NCBI GenBank assembly: GCA_013299045.1
Contig: JAAFJX010000008.1
Location: 62,001-126,000 of the forward strand
Direction: 5' to 3'
DNA: 64,000 nucleotides
Source: Cytophagales bacterium
GTDB lineage: Bacteria; Bacteroidota; Bacteroidia; Cytophagales; Bernardetiaceae
Made by a program: the position numbers and the translations under genes. Below are positions 25,297 to 33,945 of the stretch, one piece after another. Within the stretch, counting starts at the first letter, position 1. Every line of letters begins with the position of its first letter. The notes under the pieces are model-generated. The model was not told where the DNA came from and made no database searches. It saw only the letters and a program-made list of their open reading frames with translations.

Positions 25297-27036
25297 ATGA
25301 AATTCATGAAATTTGTATTTGTACTATTACTATTTTCAACTACCTTTTGTATTGCACAAGACATTGAACCTAGTGCAGATTTGCTGTATGAAAGCTTTAC
25401 AATAGCATACGACGAGTTAAGCGCAGAAAAACTTGCAAATCTCTACACGAATAATGCAGAAGTTTTGAATTTGTATGATAGAAGCAAACCAAATTCAATG
25501 AAAGGGCAAATAGAAGTAAAAAGTTATTATAATGATTTTTTTCAATCTATCAAGATAAATAACCAAGAACTATTGCTCACATTTAAAATTATTGACAGAA
25601 AAAAAAATGGTGGTAATATTTTAGACAATGGATTTTACCGACTTGAAATAATCACGCCAAACAAACCCTCAGACATTTCTTTTGGTAAATTCTCTACTGT
25701 TCTTGAACTACAAAATGGTGCTTGGAAATTTAAAACCGATGCCACAACAAATTGTGATTTTATTGAGTATGAAAATGCAGTTTCTAAAACAATTCCCGAA
25801 AGAGAGGAGTTGCTTTATTCGCCATTTTACGAAAATTTTTTAGGAAGTTATCTAACAACAGAAAATCAACTCATTGTCATTGGGTGCTCTCAAATAAAAT
25901 TGTATGCCTACTATGAAGATACGAATGAATATCGAGGTCTCAGTAAAGTAAATGCCACTACTTGGACAAAGGGCCGAACAATAAAATCCAATGAAGCCTT
26001 ACAAACATTCAAATTCCATCAGAATAAAATTGAAATATTTGAAAACGACAAGTTAGTAACGACTGCATCAAAGCAGCAATTTTATACGAATGAGAACATT
26101 ACTTACAAAAACACAAACGGTATAAAACTGGCTGGGACAATGTTTGTTCCTAAAAACCCAAATGGAAAAGCAATAGTTTTAGTTCACGGTTCAGGGCAAC
26201 AAGACCGAAATGGCTATGCTTCAATTATCAGGCTATTGGCGGATAATTTTGCAAGAGAAGGCATTACAGTTCTTACCTACGACAAGCAAGGGGTTGGGCA
26301 ATCGGAAGGCAATAGTAACTATGAAAGTTTTGCAGATTTAGCAGACGATGCCGTTTCTGGCATTGATTTCTTAAAAACAAGAAAAGATTTAAATTTATTA
26401 AAAATTGGGCTTGGAGGAAGTAGTCAGGCAGGTTGGATAATTGCAAAAGCAATAGAACAAAACCATGAAAAAATTGATTTTGCTCTGACCATTGGTGCAG
26501 CAGGTAGTGGTATCACTGTTATAGAACAAAATTTATACAACACAGCCATTTCAATGAAATGTGCAGGCATTTATTCAAAAACTCAAATTGATAATTCTAT
26601 TACCCAACAACGCTACTTTTTTGACTATTTGATAGACCAAACTCATGCCAAAAAATTAGATGACTACACAAAAAAAATTGCAAAAGATACACTCATAAGA
26701 GATTGGCTGTTTCCTATAAGTAGTCAAGTTGATTTGAAGAATAGAAATCAATGGTTTACAGCATTAGAGGTGAATCTTAACCCATTGCCTATCTGGAAAA
26801 ACTACAATAAGCCTGTTCTTATGCTTTTTGGTGAATTTGACGACTCCACACCAGCAAAAGAGGTGAAATTAAGAGTAGATAATTTAAAAAACGAAAATAT
26901 AAAAACAGTGCTTCTTGAAAACGGACAACATATAGGATTAGAAACTTATTCTGTTTGTAAGAATGACTTTTCGGACTTATCAAAATTTAACAAAGATTTT
27001 TTCAACACAATCAAAATTTGGTTAAAAAAGCTATAA
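25297..27036 (+). CDS. Secreted alpha/beta hydrolase with an N-terminal SnoaL-like domain
   Basis: 579 residues. A signal peptide (MKFVFVLLLFSTTFCIAQ) is followed by a SnoaL/DUF4440-like fold (about 20-150, DLLYESFTIAYDELSAEKLA). The C-terminal alpha/beta hydrolase starts at about 265 with GIKLAGTMFVPKNPNGKAIV, then LVHGSGQQDRNGY. The nucleophile elbow is GLGGSSQAGW (Ser at about 370). The acid is likely in GEFDDSTPAKEV and the His in LENGQHIGLETY. It is probably an esterase or peptidase of the dienelactone-hydrolase/S9-like group; the substrate is unknown. Base composition is lower in GC than in the flanking helicase, suggesting transfer or different selection. Confidence 0.82.
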   Translation: MKFMKFVFVLLLFSTTFCIAQDIEPSADLLYESFTIAYDELSAEKLANLYTNNAEVLNLYDRSKPNSMKGQIEVKSYYNDFFQSIKINNQELLLTFKIIDRKKNGGNILDNGFYRLEIITPNKPSDISFGKFSTVLELQNGAWKFKTDATTNCDFIEYENAVSKTIPEREELLYSPFYENFLGSYLTTENQLIVIGCSQIKLYAYYEDTNEYRGLSKVNATTWTKGRTIKSNEALQTFKFHQNKIEIFENDKLVTTASKQQFYTNENITYKNTNGIKLAGTMFVPKNPNGKAIVLVHGSGQQDRNGYASIIRLLADNFAREGITVLTYDKQGVGQSEGNSNYESFADLADDAVSGIDFLKTRKDLNLLKIGLGGSSQAGWIIAKAIEQNHEKIDFALTIGAAGSGITVIEQNLYNTAISMKCAGIYSKTQIDNSITQQRYFFDYLIDQTHAKKLDDYTKKIAKDTLIRDWLFPISSQVDLKNRNQWFTALEVNLNPLPIWKNYNKPVLMLFGEFDDSTPAKEVKLRVDNLKNENIKTVLLENGQHIGLETYSVCKNDFSDLSKFNKDFFNTIKIWLKKL

Positions 27037-27092
27037 AAGGAAGAACTTAGATTTAAAGTATAGGCATACAAAAAAATATAATTCTAAACTAT

Positions 27093-27123
27093 TTTGGAAC
27101 TTCAGTAAAAAGAGCTACCTTTG
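27093..27123 (+). promoter_or_regulatory. Bacteroidota-type promoter of the DEAD-box helicase
   Basis: TTTG at 27093-27096, a 19-base spacer and TACCTTTG at 27116-27123, a full consensus match. It implies an untranslated leader of about 125 bases before the ATG at 27255. Confidence 0.78.
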
Positions 27124-27254
27124 CAGCGCAAAAAATTAAGGGATTGATTTGCAGCCTATTCTCTCGCTTGACTTACAATGATTGTTTGGTTTTTTAGGGG
27201 GCAGGGCTTATATCCCTCTCAACGGTCATTTTACGTACTTTAAGCGAGCAAGTT

Positions 27255-28919
27255 ATGGAAGTTATGTCTTTCAACGACATCGTGCTGTCGGATTCTATCC
27301 GTATGGCCTTACAAGATTTGGGTTTTGAAAAACCCACCCCTATCCAAGCCGAGTCTATCCCAATAGCCCTAGAAGGCCGCGACATCATAGGACAAGCCCA
27401 AACAGGCACTGGCAAAACCTTTGCCTTCGGTATTCCTATTGTAGAACAAATTGATGCCGAACTCAAACAGCCACAGGCTATTGTGATATGCCCAACACGC
27501 GAGTTGGCCATGCAGATTACAGAGGAGTTCAAGAAATTGCTCAAACACCGCAAAGGCGTTCATGTGGTAGCGGTTTATGGCGGAGACTCCATCGTAGGAC
27601 AAATCAAAAACCTCAAAAAAGGGGTTCAAATTGTGGTAGGAACGCCTGGCCGTATCCTTGACCACCTTGGGCGTGGTACGCTACAGACTGGAAATATTCG
27701 TATGGCTGTTTTAGACGAGGCCGATGAAATGCTCAATATGGGCTTTTTGGAAGATATAGAAAGCATTTTGTCCGAACTGCCCGACGAACGCCAGACCTTG
27801 CTCTTTTCAGCCACAATGTCCGAGCAAATACTTTCTATTACACGCCGTTTTCAGCAGAAGCCTCACCATATCCGTATAGCCAAAAACGAAACTGCTCTGC
27901 TAATCAAGCAATTTTATTACACCATGAAACCTCAGCATAAAATGGAGGCTTTGTGTCGTTTATCAGAGTTTTATGAAGTAAAAATGGCCTTAGTTTTTTG
28001 TAACACCCGCCTCAAAGTAAACGAAGTGGTCGAAGATTTGCAAAGGCGCGGCCTTACTGCCGAGGGCTTGCATGGTGAAATGCGCCAAGCCGTGCGTTCT
28101 TCTGTGATGAACCGCTTTCGTACTGGTGCCATCATGTTCTTGGTGGCTACTGACGTGGCTGCACGTGGTATTGACGTAGACGGTGTGGACGCGGTGTTTA
28201 ACTTTGACGTACCCTTAGACCCTGAATATTACGTACACCGAATTGGCCGTACGGGGCGTGCAGGGCGCAGTGGTGTATCGCTTACCTTTGTGGTAGGCCG
28301 CGACAGCAATGCTCTCCGTGATATTGAGCGCTACACAAAGTCCAGCATAGAGCGCAGCAGGATACCTAAAAACGAAGAGATACAAGAGATTAGACAGAAA
28401 AATCTGGTCAATAAAGTGCTTGAGGAAGTAGCACGCGGCGATAACAGCTACTATGAAGGGCTGTTGGGTGAAATTGTAGCCGAGGGTGCAGACGTAACTA
28501 GTATTGCAGCAGTTTTGATGCGTATGCACTTTGGCGAACCTAAAAATTTTGGCCAGGAGTTTGAATTTGGCGACGATACACAGCAACGTGAGCGCGGTAG
28601 CTACGGCAGCAAGCAGCAAGCGCATAGCCAAGGCGGAAACGGCGGACGCTACCCAGCTACACAAGCCAATATGGTGCGTGTTTTTATTGATTTAGGTAAA
28701 AATCAGCGTGTAAGCAAGGGGGACATACTGGGTGCTTTTGCGGGCGAAACCAGTATGCCGGGTAAGGCTTTTGGCAGTATTGATATTTTTGCGAAGCACT
28801 CCTACATCGAAGTTCCGGAGAATGATGTTAAAAAAGTAATTAGAGCGATGTCTCGCAGCAAAATCAAAGGAAAGCGCTTTTCTGTACGTTTAGACCGCGA
28901 ACATGATTTAGAGTATTAG
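27255..28919 (+). CDS. DEAD-box ATP-dependent RNA helicase with DbpA-type RNA-binding domain
   Basis: 554 residues. All helicase motifs are present: Q motif FEKPTPIQAESIPI, Walker A AQTGTGKTF (motif I), PTRELAMQ (Ia), TPGRILDHL (Ib), LDEADEML (II), SATM (III), TDVAARGIDVDGV (V) and HRIGRTGRAGRSG (VI). After an acidic, Gly/Gln-rich linker the C-terminus (about 475-554) matches the DbpA RNA-recognition fold (VRVFIDLGKNQRVSKGDILG). Such CsdA/DeaD-like enzymes unwind structured RNA in ribosome assembly and cold adaptation. The long leader would fit temperature or autoregulation, which is inferred. An ATG 9 bases downstream is an alternative start. Confidence 0.96.
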   Translation: MEVMSFNDIVLSDSIRMALQDLGFEKPTPIQAESIPIALEGRDIIGQAQTGTGKTFAFGIPIVEQIDAELKQPQAIVICPTRELAMQITEEFKKLLKHRKGVHVVAVYGGDSIVGQIKNLKKGVQIVVGTPGRILDHLGRGTLQTGNIRMAVLDEADEMLNMGFLEDIESILSELPDERQTLLFSATMSEQILSITRRFQQKPHHIRIAKNETALLIKQFYYTMKPQHKMEALCRLSEFYEVKMALVFCNTRLKVNEVVEDLQRRGLTAEGLHGEMRQAVRSSVMNRFRTGAIMFLVATDVAARGIDVDGVDAVFNFDVPLDPEYYVHRIGRTGRAGRSGVSLTFVVGRDSNALRDIERYTKSSIERSRIPKNEEIQEIRQKNLVNKVLEEVARGDNSYYEGLLGEIVAEGADVTSIAAVLMRMHFGEPKNFGQEFEFGDDTQQRERGSYGSKQQAHSQGGNGGRYPATQANMVRVFIDLGKNQRVSKGDILGAFAGETSMPGKAFGSIDIFAKHSYIEVPENDVKKVIRAMSRSKIKGKRFSVRLDREHDLEY

Positions 28920-28938
28920 CCTCTCTGCATAAGCGGAT

Positions 28939-28980
28939 AAAAAAGTCGGGCTTGCGTTTATTCTCTTGTCCGGCTTTTTT
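28939..28980 (+). terminator. Intrinsic terminator of the helicase gene
   Basis: AAAAAAGTCGG pairs with CCGGCTTTTTT (28970-28980), 20 bases past the stop, ending in a T run. Confidence 0.85.
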
Positions 28981-29458
28981 ATGAGGTTTTATTGAGTCGT
29001 CCCTTAAAAAGTACATTCAATAGATGTAAGCTAAATTTAAGGAGGATAGTCTACCTATTTTGGGAACACCTTGACGGCCTTTGATAGACTTGTCTTCTCT
29101 ACTTTTTGCCTTAATGCAGAACTGAAGCGCGAGCTGAAAGTTCCGACCGTAGGGCGTAGCAAAAAAATCAAGCCTCGCAAAAGGCCAATTTAGATGAAAA
29201 AATAACCTTTTTCATCTAAAACAGCGAATGGCTTTTTCTTTGATTGGGTGCTTTTACAAAACATAGTTGCACAGAAACTCTCACCCTCTGACATTTGAGC
29301 CATTGCTTTTGTCTGATGCGAGGCAGTGCAGGCCGTAAGAAGCCCTTGAGATTTTGCTAGTTATTTGACAAAATAGGCCAAAAACTAAGAGATTTTGAAG
29401 ATGAAATGCTTGTTTAATTTTCTGAAAACAAACATCTTAGATATATTTTAAGGGAAGA
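28981..29458. other. Non-coding stretch with degenerate repeats
   Basis: No credible gene. It contains a perfect 13-bp inverted repeat (29189-29220), a 14-base match on the opposite strand to 31902-31915 (GCCTTTTGCGAGGC), and a second imperfect match near 29341 to sequence at 31923 (AAGCCCTTGA..ATTTTG). These look like eroded copies of one dispersed element. Confidence 0.55.
29189..29220. repeat. Perfect 13-bp inverted repeat
   Basis: TTTAGATGAAAAA (29189-29201) and TTTTTCATCTAAA (29208-29220) are exact complements around a 6-base loop. No T run follows on either strand outside the stem, so it is not a standard terminator. Confidence 0.8.
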
Positions 29459-30376
29459 CTATTGAGCAGTTTTTATTCCTTGTGGCCTATTCAATTCACC
29501 CATCGTTATGCCCACGGTTTCACACACATTTTGGCTAATGCTCTCACAAATAAGGTCAAGCGGCAGGTCGTTGATATCGCGCCCAAAAGGGTCTTCTATT
29601 TCTTCACCAATTTTTTTAAGGCCAGATAGCGCATAAAAAACTAAAGCATTGACCGGTATGCTCCAGTAGCCCATTTCGTGCAACATTGTAAAAGGCAAAG
29701 AGAACAGATATAGATATAAAAACTGCCTCAAATGTATGCTATAAGCAAGCGGTATTGGTGTTCTTTTGATGCGCTCGCAGCCGCCAATCACATCATAAAA
29801 GGCATTGACGTGCCCGTCAAAAACAAATAAGAGCGTTTCTCCAAAGCGGCCTTCATTTTTTAGATAATTGACGTACTGGTATAACTTTTTGGCCCAAAAG
29901 TTAAGCTGATGCTGTTTTTTTGCAAGCTCTTGGCGTTCATCATCTCTTAGAAAGGGCGTATGCTCACTCATGGACTCATCGCGTAGATAAGCACGAAAAC
30001 CTTGCACAAAGACGACCAGATGCCGTGCCAGCTCAGTTTGCTCGTCTTTTTTTGAACTCATGCTTGTCATGCGCAATGCGAGCGCACGTGCGTTGTTTGT
30101 CAATACGCCTAACAAACGCCTGCCTTCCCACCAGCGTTCATAAGCCGAGTTGGTGCGAAATACAAGAAGGAGACCCAAAGCTAGCCCTAATATTGAATAC
30201 ACCATGCCCGAAATCTTAAAATCTTTCATTTGCAAATCCACATGGAGGTATGACACCACAAAGTTATAAACCATGAAAAATAGCAAAGGAAAGGCGAGTT
30301 CTTTGGCAATATTAAAATCTAATAATTGCTTCCATGCACTCTTCTTTAGAGGACCAGCGGATACTATTTGACTCAT
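29459..30376 (-). CDS. Bestrophin-family ion channel
   Basis: 305 residues. It has the bacterial bestrophin (UPF0187/YneE) layout: an N-terminal helix pair with ELAFPLLFFMVYNFVVSYLH, then LGLALGLLLVFRTNSAYERW with the hallmark RTNSAYERWWEGR, a long cytoplasmic helical region, and a late membrane pair ending GYWSIPVNALVFYALSGLKKIGEEIEDPFG with the conserved acidic EDPFG motif. Such proteins form pentameric inner-membrane channels for monovalent ions; selectivity is not readable from sequence. Transcribed alone, opposite the helicase. Confidence 0.93.
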   Translation of the reverse strand: MSQIVSAGPLKKSAWKQLLDFNIAKELAFPLLFFMVYNFVVSYLHVDLQMKDFKISGMVYSILGLALGLLLVFRTNSAYERWWEGRRLLGVLTNNARALALRMTSMSSKKDEQTELARHLVVFVQGFRAYLRDESMSEHTPFLRDDERQELAKKQHQLNFWAKKLYQYVNYLKNEGRFGETLLFVFDGHVNAFYDVIGGCERIKRTPIPLAYSIHLRQFLYLYLFSLPFTMLHEMGYWSIPVNALVFYALSGLKKIGEEIEDPFGRDINDLPLDLICESISQNVCETVGITMGELNRPQGIKTAQ

Positions 30377-30528
30377 ATACTGTCATGTTTTTGGATTGCG
30401 TCAATTTTTATTCAAAGCGATGAGCGCTTTAGCATAAAGTATCCCTCAAAATCATTTCCATCACAAGCAGACACTGCCCTTTTTTAGCCGATTAAGTTCC
30501 TTTTATCGATAAAGTAATAAAAAAAAGA

Positions 30529-30555
30529 GACCTGCCATAGCAAATCTCTTTTTTG
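30529..30555 (-). terminator. Intrinsic terminator of the fasciclin gene
   Basis: AAAAAAGAGA (30531-30540) pairs perfectly with TCTCTTTTTT (30545-30554) only as the outer arms of a short loop; Ts follow on the minus strand. It lies 27 bases past the stop at 30581. Confidence 0.65.
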
Positions 30556-30580
30556 ATGTTGTGTAAGACAACAAATTATT

Positions 30581-31573
30581 TTATGGCAATAACACCGTAT
30601 CAATGACGTGTATAACACCATTTGTTGTGGTAATATCCGTTCCTGTAATCTTTGCTGCATTTGCATTACCTTTTCCTTTAACAGTTGCGCCACCAGTTAA
30701 GCCTATAGAAATTTCGCTCTTAGTGTTCAATGTAGCGGGTTTAGCGCCTTCTGTAAGGTCGGAAGAATAAACACGGGCACTGATTACGTGCAGTTGTAAA
30801 ATTTGCGCTATGGTTTCAGCACCGAGTGCATCCAGTTCAGCTACATCTACTTTACCATTTTTTGCGCTACGGTCTGCGCCATCTAGAGCTGCTACAAAAG
30901 CGGCATCAGTTGGTGCAAACACGGTGAATGGGCCAGCCCCACTTAACAATTTTGCAATACCTGCACCTAACTTTGTATCTACATAGGTGATAGCGGCAAC
31001 AAGCGCTGTAAACTTAGCTGCTACAGCAGTTTCTACAATATTGCCTGCTGGTGGAAGGATTACACGGCCTATAACGTGTATAACACCGTTCGTAGCGTCC
31101 ACATCTGGTGTAACGACCTTGATACCATTTACAAAAACACCACTGGCAGCGCTCGTTACAAATACGGCCTTACCGTTCAGCGTATTAACACTTGCATTAG
31201 GGCCTTTAGGGACAGCAGCGGCCTTTACTTCACTGCCCAATACATGGTAAAGCAAAATACTTTTGAGAACAGCGGGGTCAGCAGCTGTAACTGCCGCCGC
31301 ATCTGCAAAACCTGCAGCCTTAAAAGCAGCGTCGGTTGGCGCAAAAACAGTCAATTGCGCGTTGGCATCAGAGAGTTCTTTTGTAAGACCTGCACGGATA
31401 ACTGCAGCCTCTAACAAAGTAAAATCTGCACCATCTGTGGCTATCTGCAAAATGTTCTTACCTGTTGGTTCATTGCCGTCGTCATCACTGCCGCAAGCTG
31501 TCATGGAAAGGATAAGACCCGCTACGATGGCATAAGCGTAAAACGGACGTAAAATGGACATAAACTTTTTCAT
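30581..31573 (-). CDS. Lipoprotein with two fasciclin (FAS1) domains
   Basis: 330 residues. The signal peptide ends in the lipobox SMTACGSDD (Cys27), so it is lipid-anchored. Two FAS1 domains follow (about 42-175 and 180-330). Each has the H1 motif (LTVFAPTDAAFKAAG and FTVFAPTDAAFVAAL) and the H2 motif (TNGVIHVIGRVILPP and TNGVIHVIDTVLLP). FAS1 proteins mediate surface adhesion; the bacterial role is inferred. Ala and Val content is high. A TATCTTTG -7-like element lies at 31629-31622. No neighbouring gene suggests a specific pathway. Confidence 0.95.
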   Translation of the reverse strand: MKKFMSILRPFYAYAIVAGLILSMTACGSDDDGNEPTGKNILQIATDGADFTLLEAAVIRAGLTKELSDANAQLTVFAPTDAAFKAAGFADAAAVTAADPAVLKSILLYHVLGSEVKAAAVPKGPNASVNTLNGKAVFVTSAASGVFVNGIKVVTPDVDATNGVIHVIGRVILPPAGNIVETAVAAKFTALVAAITYVDTKLGAGIAKLLSGAGPFTVFAPTDAAFVAALDGADRSAKNGKVDVAELDALGAETIAQILQLHVISARVYSSDLTEGAKPATLNTKSEISIGLTGGATVKGKGNANAAKITGTDITTTNGVIHVIDTVLLP

Positions 31574-32113
31574 CTTTTTTTTGTGTTGTTATCGTGATAA
31601 AGATTTGACGTATGAAACATACAAAGATAAAACTAAGGAGCGTTCGTTTTTGTTTAATGATTGCGAATAAAAATCAAACAAAAATAATTAAATTTAAATC
31701 TATTTTCCTGATAATAAGTAAATTAACCTTTATGAAAATTTTATGAAAATACAATAAAAACAACCTCTTTGTCTAACTTATCTGTTGTTGGCTTAAACAT
31801 TAACAACGTCGCGCCTTTATAAGTCCAATCTATAGCCTTTGTAACTTCGCCCAGAAAACTCCATTGTTTGCTGCTTTTGTGCCATGAATGATTTAAAATT
31901 AGCCTTTTGCGAGGCGCAATAAGCCCTTGAAATTTTGTCAGTTAGCTACAGGCCGAAGCAGAACAAAAATGCGTACTGTGGAAGATGGGCGCATGACTGA
32001 TGATTGTGTAAGCCCTTGGATAGGCTATGCAGATGGGGTTTGTTTCGCATAACACCCAAGCGCCGAACAATTTTTTGATGCTTAAAAAGAAGTAAAAAAG
32101 TTTGTGGGCAGCT
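31574..32113. other. Non-coding stretch upstream of the fasciclin gene
   Basis: 540 bases. The right part of the fasciclin promoter region is AT-rich. From about 31894 lies sequence similar to 29172-29192 (opposite strand) and to the region near 29341, repeating AAGCCCTTG twice (31923 and 32011). An open minus-strand frame at 31942-32262 overlaps the next gene and looks non-coding. Confidence 0.5.
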
Positions 32114-33073
32114 CTAGCCCCAAAGCCAGTATAAAAAAGGCAAAAGCCAGGTGCAAGTCCATGCCCAAAAGGCTTTGTTTTTGTAAAAAATACTGGTGTT
32201 TGGGAACAAAGGAGCTTCGTAAAAATGCAAAACAAGTCCACCCAGTGCATCGATAAGCCCATAAGCCAAAGCTATGAAAAGAATGTAGCCAATGCTACCG
32301 TGTGCCTCTTGAAAACTGTCATGCAGGCAGTAATGCCCCTCTACGCCATAAAAGTAGCGTGTAAAAAAATATTTCCAAACATAGACGGAGCAGGCAGCAT
32401 AAAAACAGGCCATTAAAGCATAAAAAACAGGTTTAGAGCGTTTCAATGCAGCATCAATGCTTATAGCAAGCGCTAAAAAGAGCCAAATGAGCATGACTGT
32501 GCTTGTAAAACTTCCCGCTTCCAGAACGGCATCAAGGTTGCTTATTTTAACAAAGGCTGCACTACAACAAGCAGTCAGAACGTATGGTTCTATTTGGTTA
32601 AAAAACAGAAGACTAAGCCAAAAATCTATCCAAATGAACAGAACCAATGGAAGTAGCCACCAAAACTTGACTGGTGTGAAGGGGTTATGTACAAATTGTG
32701 TGTCAGCGTTTTGCAGGATTGAAAATGGAATAGCAGCTAAAAAAAAAGCTATTTTGGACCAAAGCACCCAGTCGCCATAGGCATTTGTGCCCAGTACCCC
32801 AGCGGCACACATGGCCCCTCGCACAAAGTCCACAAGGGAATGATTGATGAAAAAGATAAAACTCAGAACACTCAAAAACCCTATCCAGATGCCAAATTCT
32901 GCCAACAAAGCCACCAAGAAGGCTTGTCGCTCACGCATGAGTTGTTCAGGGTTGGCTTCGCCTTGCTGCCAATTTTTTAGTTTTAGAAGCGTTGAAACCA
33001 AAGCAGCAGTAAGTAGTAAGGCAGCCCCAAACTGTGTTAATAAAATCCCTAATGCCCGATAATCTGTGAGCAT
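32114..33073 (-). CDS. Polytopic membrane protein of unknown function
   Basis: 319 residues with about seven or eight membrane spans, the first at residues 8-29 (LLTQFGAALLLTAALVSTLL). Recognisable local features are AAGVLGTNAYGDWVLW, FVHNPFTPVKFWWLLPLVLF and QIEPYVLTACCSAAF, the last with a Cys pair inside a membrane-facing stretch. This could reflect a redox or metal role, but I do not recognise the family. It lies 5 bases downstream of the crotonase stop on the same strand, so it is probably co-transcribed. Confidence 0.7.
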   Translation of the reverse strand: MLTDYRALGILLTQFGAALLLTAALVSTLLKLKNWQQGEANPEQLMRERQAFLVALLAEFGIWIGFLSVLSFIFFINHSLVDFVRGAMCAAGVLGTNAYGDWVLWSKIAFFLAAIPFSILQNADTQFVHNPFTPVKFWWLLPLVLFIWIDFWLSLLFFNQIEPYVLTACCSAAFVKISNLDAVLEAGSFTSTVMLIWLFLALAISIDAALKRSKPVFYALMACFYAACSVYVWKYFFTRYFYGVEGHYCLHDSFQEAHGSIGYILFIALAYGLIDALGGLVLHFYEAPLFPNTSIFYKNKAFWAWTCTWLLPFLYWLWG

Positions 33074-33078
33074 TTTGC

Positions 33079-33864
33079 TTATTCGCCTTTGAAGGCTGGG
33101 CTTCGTTTTTCCAAAAAGGCTTTAACGCCCTCTTGATGGTCGTGCGTATAACCGGCCTCGCGTTGTAGCTTCTCTTCTAAGGCGAGCTGCGAAACCAAAT
33201 CATTGTCAAAAGCGGCATTAAGGGCTTTTTTGGTGAGACCAATGGCTCTGGTAGGCAGGGCGGCAAGGTCTTGCGCCAGTTTTTCGGCATACGGCATGAG
33301 GTCTTCGGGCTTGCAAACCTGATAAATCAGCCCCCATTCCAAGGCTTGGGCAGCGGTGAGTTTGTTGCCTAGCATGGTCAAGGCTGTGGCACGCGCCATA
33401 CCCAGAAGGCGCGGGAGTAGGTAAGTGCCGCCGCTATCGGGGATAAGGCCGATTTTGACAAAAGCCTGAATGAAAGAGGCATTCTCGGCTGCCAAAACAA
33501 AGTCGCAGGCCAAGGCCAAATTAGCGCCAGCACCAGCAGCAGTACCATTTACAGCGGCTATGAAGGGTTTTTCTATGCGTCTGATAGCGGCAATAATGGG
33601 GTTATACTGGTCTTTGACAATTTTTCCTAAATCTAGCTTGCTGCCATCGTTTGGGGGCATGGCTTCTGCCAAATCTTGTCCGGCGCAAAAGCCTCTTCCT
33701 TCACCAGTGAGCAGGCTTGCACGGATTTGGTTGTCGCTTTCTATGCGCTCCAGAACCGTTTGAAGTTCTTGTGCCATAGCGCGGTTAAAACTATTCAGTA
33801 CCTGAGGTCGGTTCAGCTTGATGATAGCTAAGCCGTTGTTAATCTTTAAGTTGATGAATTCCAT
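33079..33864 (-). CDS. Enoyl-CoA hydratase/isomerase family protein (PaaG-like)
   Basis: 261 residues from the ATG at 33864. The crotonase fold is complete: the first oxyanion segment is RGFCAGQDLAEA and the second is GTAAGAGANLALACDF. The acid position reads GLIPDSGGTYLLPRLLG, with Asp where PaaG isomerases have their catalytic Asp. The enzyme may therefore shift double bonds or ring-open an epoxide on a phenylacetyl-CoA derivative rather than hydrate short-chain enoyl-CoA. No other paa or beta-oxidation gene is nearby. Two upstream Met codons (33882, 33870) are possible starts but add residues outside the fold. Confidence 0.85.
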   Translation of the reverse strand: MEFINLKINNGLAIIKLNRPQVLNSFNRAMAQELQTVLERIESDNQIRASLLTGEGRGFCAGQDLAEAMPPNDGSKLDLGKIVKDQYNPIIAAIRRIEKPFIAAVNGTAAGAGANLALACDFVLAAENASFIQAFVKIGLIPDSGGTYLLPRLLGMARATALTMLGNKLTAAQALEWGLIYQVCKPEDLMPYAEKLAQDLAALPTRAIGLTKKALNAAFDNDLVSQLALEEKLQREAGYTHDHQEGVKAFLEKRSPAFKGE

Positions 33865-33945
33865 GACCATACTTTTTTGCAAATATACCGAGATTCAAGG
33901 GAATGATGGTGGATTGGGCTAGGAATATTCAGGATAATTCACTCC

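Noticed and set aside
29039-29180. Possible short minus-strand peptide in the gap after the helicase
   Set aside because: No start or context; better seen as part of the degenerate repeat sequence.
31942-32262. 106-codon minus-strand frame overlapping the membrane-protein gene
   Set aside because: Overlaps a better gene and shows only Cys/Phe-rich shadow sequence.
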